DNA of 64,000 bases, from NCBI GenBank assembly GCA_041679065.1, contig JBBABI010000001.1, positions 13,785 through 77,784 of the forward strand. The letters are read 5' to 3'. The stretch comes from CAJBLF01 sp041679065 (GTDB taxonomy: Bacteria > Patescibacteriota > Gracilibacteria > Absconditabacterales > Absconditicoccaceae). A program made the position numbers and the translations under genes. The notes beneath the pieces are model-generated. The model saw nothing but the letters and a program-made list of their open reading frames with translations. It was not told the DNA's origin and ran no database searches. Within the stretch, counting starts at the first letter, position 1. Each line of letters begins with the position of its first letter. Shown one piece after another: positions 58,977-64,000 of this stretch.

Positions 58977-59050
58977 AGCGGATAACGGGACTCGAACCCG
59001 TACGAGCAGAGCTGAAGTCTGCTATGCTACACCAATTACATCATATCCGC
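58977..59050 (-). tRNA. tRNA-Gly(UCA), decodes UGA
   Basis: 74 nt. Anticodon stem gcaga/tctgc with loop C-T-TCA-G-C, anticodon TCA. Acceptor gcggata/tatccgc and discriminator U, which fits bacterial tRNA-Gly identity; T-arm gggttcgagtccc. An unmodified UCA anticodon pairs with UGA. This tRNA underlies code 25. It is not tRNA-Trp (no CCA anticodon) and has no long acceptor arm of tRNA-Sec. Confidence 0.95.
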
Positions 59051-59195
59051 ATAGGAGAACAAAGTTTTTGGATAACAAAAAAACTTCGCGGAATATGTAT
59101 AGAGATATTAGGACTGAAATCAAGCGTTTTTTTATGCTGATCTAAGCAAAATAGACATAACGAGATTTCACTGGATTGCAAATCTATGCCTTATT

Positions 59196-59858
59196 TTAGA
59201 ATTTTTCACTGAAAATGCGTTGGTATCATGCCAAATGCAGTTCCTGGACAATCTGGTTTACGACAGTAGGATTCCCGCAGACATAAAACTCCGTATCTTT
59301 GGTAAAAGTAAAAATCTTTGGTTCTATTCTGCCAAATTTATATCCTTTCACATTTTCTCTGGTGATGTAAATTTCATAGGTAAGATCATGAATCTTTTTG
59401 ATTCTTTCTTCATAGAAGAGATCTTTCTGATAAGAGACAGAATAAAAGAGTGTTTTTTCCTTGCAGTCGCAATGACTGGCCATATTGATCAATGCAGAAA
59501 CTCAGGTTCATGTTCAAATAAAGACCTTGGGAAGATGGATATTTTGGAGAATAAAGGTGCCAAATATTCACTTGATCGTTACTTCACTGCCTATAGGTGT
59601 CTTCCTAATCAGAGAACTTCATCTTCCTTTTTCTGAAAGTTTGATAGCGAAAATAAGCATGGTTCTTTCATTGTCTGTATCTTGATCTACGACAGAATAT
59701 ATTCTCTGGAAAGGACCTTCTGCATCTTCAAAAAGAAATAATGCCCATTGTCCTGGGATCACTTTCACTTCCTGATAGGTTTCAATAGAAAATTCCATGA
59801 CCTGATCGGTCAGCATCTTGCGATTGATAACTTTAGCTTTGATTACTTGATCGATCAT
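59196..59858 (-). CDS. FAD/NAD(P)-binding ferredoxin-reductase-like oxidoreductase
   Basis: 220 residues. R-I-Y-S-V-V (FAD-binding R-x-Y-S) and F-I-G-T-G-T-G-V-S-A (NAD(P) G-x-G-T-G), then C-G-N-P-T near the end. It fits the ferredoxin-NADP+ reductase superfamily without an iron-sulfur domain. A TGA at 59226 near the C-terminus adds ten residues to TAA. It may pass electrons to ferredoxin or quinone-free acceptors in anaerobic metabolism. Adjacent to the VIT-like gene, 17 bp away. Confidence 0.85.
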
Positions 59859-59875
59859 GTGCAGAAAAGAATAAA

Positions 59876-60355
59876 TTAATTACCGAATATTCTAGAAACT
59901 CAAATCCCTACGAAATAGGTGATAAGAATCACAACAATACCTACGATAATATGTTCCAGTACGACACGTGAATGTTTTTGTTTATGAATTTCAGCAACTT
60001 TTTGGCTTAAGATCCGCAATCCTCCAAGCCCCCACACCACACTGATAATGGTTGCACGAAGCAGAGGAAAGATCAAGAAGGGAATGACAAAACTCAATGC
60101 TACTAGGAATTTTGCAAAAAAAGTAGCCAGCCCCGCTCTCCAAATATCTTTTTTCCTATTTACTTTATCAGCTTCTTCAGCGACGAATATACCCATAGCA
60201 TCAGAAAATGCATCAGAAAAGGCGATGATTAAGATTCCTCCTATGACCACTGATTTCATCTGGCTTCCGGAACTAAGTCATACGATAAGTCATAGGGTGG
60301 TGATGATTCATGAAGTGATACCGAAAATGATTCATGTTTTCACTGATTGTTTCAT
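59876..60355 (-). CDS. VIT1/CCC1-like membrane transporter
   Basis: 159 residues, five hydrophobic segments. T-S-G-I-I-T-T-L-G-L-I-V-G-L, A-F-S-D-A-F-S-D-A-M-G, E-E-A-D-K and W-G-L-G-G-L fit the CCC1/VIT family of iron or manganese transporters. It is shorter than the usual 230 residues because the hydrophilic metal-binding domain is missing. Several loop Gly are TGA. Confidence 0.8.
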
Positions 60356-60373
60356 ATTTTTTTTACAAATAAA

Positions 60374-60724
60374 TTATGGTAACTTACAATTGGTTTTGTT
60401 TGCTAAGAACGCGAAATCCTGTTCTCCTTGAATGGTAGTGCCATCTTTGAATTCCCAAGTAGGAACCCTGGAAACACCAGTACAGGCGGTAGGATTTTGA
60501 AGACAGTCAGTATAATTAATATACTGGAAGCTGGATCCGAACAATGCTTTTTGCTTTTGACAATGTGGACAGGTAGCTGTGCCATACATTTTGACTCATT
60601 TACCGCTCAGACATTTCGCAAAAGCATCAATACTTGATATGGCGGTAGTAGTTGCGGGTGTTTTTTGACATCCGATAACAAACAAACTTACTAAAGCTAT
60701 GCCTACTAAGAATAATCTTTTCAT
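60374..60724 (-). CDS. thioredoxin-like lipoprotein
   Basis: 116 residues. Signal peptide with lipobox V-I-G-C at about residue 21, then M-Y-G-T-A-T-C-P-H-C-Q-K-Q-K (redox CxxC), D-C-L-Q-N and C-T-G-V-S-R-V-P-T-W with the cis-Pro of thioredoxin folds. It resembles the thioredoxin domain of VKOR-associated proteins, acting on disulfides outside the membrane. This would suit the Cys-bearing pilin and lipoprotein. Promoter TTGAAA-N16-TATTAA lies at 60759-60786. Confidence 0.85.
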
Positions 60725-60758
60725 TTCTTATCTCTATAAAGAATAAAATTCATAATTT

Positions 60759-60786
60759 TTAATATATATTTCCTTGTCGTTTTCAA
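60759..60786 (-). promoter_or_regulatory. promoter (TTGAAA, N16, TATTAA)
   Basis: TTGAAA at 60786-60781 and TATTAA at 60764-60759, about 35 bp before the ATG. Confidence 0.45.
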
Positions 60787-60799
60787 TAATAAGAATATC

Positions 60800-61206
60800 C
60801 TTATATATAAAGGAGAGCGGTAAGTATTTTTTGACAACAAGCAGTAAATGAACATATACTAATCTAAAAATCTGACTTAAAACTATTTAAACAGCTCAAG
60901 GATGTCCTGATTATCGTTTGAGGTATGGTATTTCTACTGATCCATGAAGGCTATAAAACGATAAAACATCGCCACCAGGACATTCATTATATCTCACCTA
61001 CAGTTATTTCTAAATATGAACAAAACAAAAAGCCACCCACGGATGAGCAGCTTTTTGTTGCCTCGCATTTGTTGTCACCCCGGTGTTAAGTTTTGCAACC
61101 GGGGTCTTAGCGAGGTAATATATATAATAAGATTCCGGCTGCATGCTTTGCAGATAACCCAGCTGTGCTGGACTGAAGCGCCGGAATGACACAGGGTATG
61201 ATGGGT
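60800..61206. other. gene-free stretch with repeats and a terminator
   Basis: No coding frame seen between the lipoprotein and the SLH gene. It contains aaccggggtc and ccccggtg inverted units, gattccggctgcatgc...gcgccggaatgac, and the terminator of the SLH gene. Confidence 0.6.
61027..61056 (-). terminator. terminator downstream of the SLH protein gene
   Basis: aaaaagc...gcttttt stem-loop, T-run on the minus strand. Confidence 0.7.
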
Positions 61207-62115
61207 TTACTCTGCTGCTCTCATGAGCATCAACAGAACATATCCTCTCAATTCCATCCTTAATGATGGGTTAGCTATATCATTCATAATGCCAGCAGCT
61301 TGAAGCGCTAAAAGGTGATTGCTATAATAAGGATCTCATCCATCATAAGTATCTCACCAAAGTGTCCTGGAAAGGATTGTTCCAAACTGCGCTCTTGTTA
61401 AGTAATCATTAGGATTGAATTCTTGCTTCGGAGTGCCATCAGGATTGATTCACATTAATTTTAACTGACATGCAAGTTTCATATATCATTGCAGTTCTGC
61501 TGATTCATTAGCTACATCGGTAAAGATACAAGCACGTGAAGCATCGGGTTGATATCCAAGGATCTTGACCGCATAATTTACGATCATCTTGGCCATATGA
61601 GATCTGATGAGATAGCCAGTCATATCTGCTTGTTGGATAGTCGACATGGTAGTGATACCCATGCTATATGCTCGCTGATATGCATCATTCAATTCATCGG
61701 AGAATGGAGAGCCGATTATAGATCCGCTTTCTGGTGGTACTGTCCCCGAAGATATAGCTCAAGTGGTTACTGTCCCTGTAGTTACAATCCCTGTACCAGT
61801 ACATATACCATCATAGAAACTAGGAGAATGATCTCCATTCGGACAAGTATCTTTTGAAGATCAGCCACCACCACCTCACCCTCCATTATACACACATACA
61901 CTATTACTTAATGTATAATTAGAATAACAACTAATCACACACGTAGTAGCATTTACACTACCATGTGAGACGGAAGTAGGACTACAAGGTAAAGTAACTT
62001 CTAATCCATTAGTGAGCCCATTGGAGGAATTAATATCTCATTCATATGAAGAGGCCAGCGCTATGCCAATAGGAACGAGCATCAGTAGTCAGATTATTAC
62101 TAATATTTTTTTCAT
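61207..62115 (-). CDS. secreted protein with SLH-like domain
   Basis: 302 residues. Signal peptide (residues 1-22), a Cys-rich domain, a G-G-G-G-G-G-G hinge and a Ser/Thr-rich linker. The C-terminal half has an S-layer homology pattern: L-N-D-A-Y-Q-R-A-Y-S-M-G-I-T-T, I-F-T-D-V-A-N-E, L-M-G-I-N-P-D-G-T, F-N-P-N-D-Y-L-T-R-A-Q-F. It would anchor in the cell envelope. It lies 46 bp downstream of the large surface protein gene, same strand, so both may form the surface layer or adhesin. Confidence 0.82.
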
Positions 62116-62161
62116 TTCAGAGCAGTTTTATGAAGGTAAAAATTAATCTACACTTAGTGCA

Positions 62162-64000
62162 TTAATGTGCATTAATTCCATATGTCGTTGTATATACTCA
62201 TCCTGCACCTGAAGGTATTTTGTAGAAGAGATCTAGATATACCTGCCTTCATCATATCTGTCGTTTAGAATCTATGTCACTGATGTCATTATCTACTGTA
62301 GTGTAGGTATCAGCTGTTAGTAGTGTTGTTCATGTGCTATAATCACTAGTTCAATTTTTAGAAACTCTGACAAGAGTATTATTTGCAGCATCCATACTAG
62401 AATATCCATTACTTCGATTTGCTAATTTGAATTGAAGAAGCGTCTCTGCCCAATCATTGAGCGTTATACCAAATCTAAAGTGATATCCGCTTGCATATCC
62501 TCATCCAGCAACTGGATCAGCATCGTAAATCCTTTTTATAGAATCTATAATGATACCATCATTAGATAATGCAGTTTCGATAGTAAATGATAATCTGGTA
62601 TAATCACTTTGTCCTGTTACTTGGGATTTGAGAACTACCGAATATGTTTCATTTGCTGTCAATCCAGTGCTAAGAACTACGTAATTATCAGTACCGGATA
62701 TTGTTGCAGAGACACCTATAGTAGATCCATTAGTTTGGAAGATTACTTGACTATCACTAGCGACCGCATCAGTTTCCCAATATACAGTTACACCTTCAGA
62801 AGTAAGATCCTGAACTACAAATCAGTATATATTAATATTATTTACATCATCAGGAACAACATTGTAGGTAACGGTAACAGTGGTTGTATTGCCAGCAGCA
62901 TCTCAGGCTATCAAAGTATATTCATGTAATCCAAGACCGGTAGATAAAGTAAGTGTATATACACCACCAGAAAGTGAGCTAAATACATTTCCTGTAAGAG
63001 ATCAATTATAAAGAGTAAGAGAAGTTACCGCAGTATCATCGGCTATAGTAAATGCAATATTTGCAGGCACTTCACTCACGTTATATTGATTAGCAATAGG
63101 CGTATAATCTATAGTAGGCGCAGTAGTATCAGGACAAGCTTCTGTAGTAAATATTAGATCTCATGTATTTCATCGATTACCTGCTAAATCTTGTACTCGG
63201 ATAATATTATGGTATGTCGTGCCACAAGTTAATCCTGCTAAAGTAATAGTTTTCTCTACATCTGCTGATATCGCAGTATACACAGTTTCATAACCAAAAC
63301 TATCACTCACCCCATATTCTATACCAGCATATCAAGTTTCATTAGAGGTGAATGTAATAGCTAATGTTGTTTGCGTAGCGACACCTGTAATAAGAGTAAC
63401 TATAGGATCAATAGTATCTACTGCATCACAATCAAGTGTTCTAAATGTTTGATCTCATCCACTTCATCGATTACCAGCTAGATCTTCTGCTCGGAGAGTA
63501 TAATGATACGTAGTACCGCAAGTTAATCCTGCTAGGGTAATAGTTTGACCGGCATCTGGTAATACTGCATAAGAGGCGGAACCGTTACCATAACTCTCAG
63601 TGAGACCATATTGTATATCAACATATCAGGTTTCATTAGAGCTGAAGGTAATCGCAGCAGTAGTTTGCGTCATAACTCCTGTGATATATGTTACTATAGG
63701 ATCAACGGTTTCTATTGGATTGGCAATAACTTCATAAGCGAAAGTATATTCTACAGATTCATTGGATGAGGCATCGACAGCCTTGATGAGATAGGTATAC
63801 GATCAAACATCCGTTCATAGAGTAATAGCTTGAGCAGATCAAGAAGAAACAGCTCAAATACTTACACCATTAACATATAAGGTAACATCTTCGCTTGGAG
63901 TGGCAGTGAATGTCACAGCAGCGATAGCAGATTGAGTATATTGAGCACTTAGACTTGTTGGACTAAATTCTACAGTAGGATCAGTTGTATCTCAAGCATC
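62162..64000 (-). CDS. large surface protein with Ig/Fn3-like repeats, 5' end outside window
   Basis: At least 612 residues, no TAA/TAG. Two tandem units of about 95 residues share D-P-I-V-T, T-Q-T-T-A/L-A-I-T-F, S-N-E-T-G-Y, L-A-G-L-T-C-G-T-T-Y-H and D-L-A-G-N-R-G, a fibronectin type III-like strand pattern. Further Ig-like units lie on either side (A-G-N-T-T-T-V-T). The C-terminal 200 residues are a different beta domain ending T-T-Y-G-I-N-A-H. It is probably secreted and used in attachment. TGA codes many Gly in turns. Confidence 0.85.

Noticed and set aside
58977..59050. tRNA-Sec as an alternative for the TCA anticodon tRNA
   Set aside because: The acceptor stem has 7 bp, there is no long variable arm, discriminator is U, and no selenocysteine genes are seen; genome-wide UGA at Gly columns supports tRNA-Gly.

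Overview
The window comes from a bacterium that reads UGA as glycine (genetic code 25), so the lineage is Absconditabacteria (SR1) or Gracilibacteria (BD1-5). Two things in the sequence show this. First, conserved genes are punctuated by in-frame TGA at positions where glycine is required: the Walker A loop of the KH-ATPase and of adenylate kinase, the GxSxG of two hydrolases, Gly3 of GlmS, the -1 glycine of the pilin cleavage site, and the CGGC cluster of RlmD. Second, the window encodes a tRNA with anticodon UCA and discriminator U, as expected for tRNA-Gly(UCA) (58977-59050). All coordinates below are read with TAA and TAG as the only stops. DNA is AT-rich, Shine-Dalgarno sequences are mostly absent, and plausible promoters are TTGACT-like / TATAAT-like with a 16-nt spacer.

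Layout. 1-4738: a partial hypothetical, a PilT-like KH ATPase, a divergent pyruvate kinase and a hypothetical. 5235-11439: a nucleotide-metabolism block with anaerobic ribonucleotide reductase (nrdD, preceded by two NrdR-box-like palindromes and split from its glycyl-radical domain), three nucleoside-deoxyribosyltransferase-like proteins, Maf, alkyladenine glycosylase and NrdG. 11569-13746 (minus): patatin, PduL-type phosphotransacylase and a P-loop kinase. 13883-15485: small and membrane proteins. 15580-22892 (minus): methyltransferase, tRNA-Ser, GlmS, a glutamine amidotransferase, an S23-type protein, leucyl-tRNA synthetase carrying an inserted Nudix domain, and a Cys-rich DUF6485-like protein. 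23071-25188: FtsK interrupted by an in-frame TAA. 25274-33779: prenyl synthase, RNHCP and RRM proteins, CorA, AsnRS, hydrolase, lipoprotein and a HAD nucleotidase. 34779-39012: a TPM/LemA island that uses no internal UGA. 39078-49114: cell-wall and surface functions (Wzy-like ligase, MraY, MurB, pilin), DprA, cold-shock-domain protein, RlmD and Adk. 49604-49947: two tandem homologous small-RNA genes. 50131-57040 (minus): ribosomal protein, rpoA and initiation-factor operons. 55658-59050: a tRNA cluster with GIY-YIG genes and tRNA fragments. 59196-64000 (minus): reductase, VIT-like transporter, thioredoxin-like lipoprotein, SLH protein and a large Ig/Fn3-like surface protein cut by the window end.

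The most unusual signals are: (i) short intergenic repeat families also present as in-frame insertions in housekeeping genes (leuS, rlmD, murB, mpg, ftsK and others); (ii) nrdD separated from its glycyl-radical domain by a 171-bp repeat that occurs inverted elsewhere; (iii) a TPM gene whose UGA sits exactly where homologues stop, a likely fossil stop after transfer from a standard-code donor; (iv) the paired small RNAs; (v) GIY-YIG genes beside tRNA fragments.

Physiology suggested by the gene content: anaerobic (class III RNR), probably fermentative (PduL, pyruvate-kinase-like), able to make peptidoglycan precursors (GlmS, MurB, MraY), and carrying pilus, competence and surface-adhesion components expected of an epibiont.
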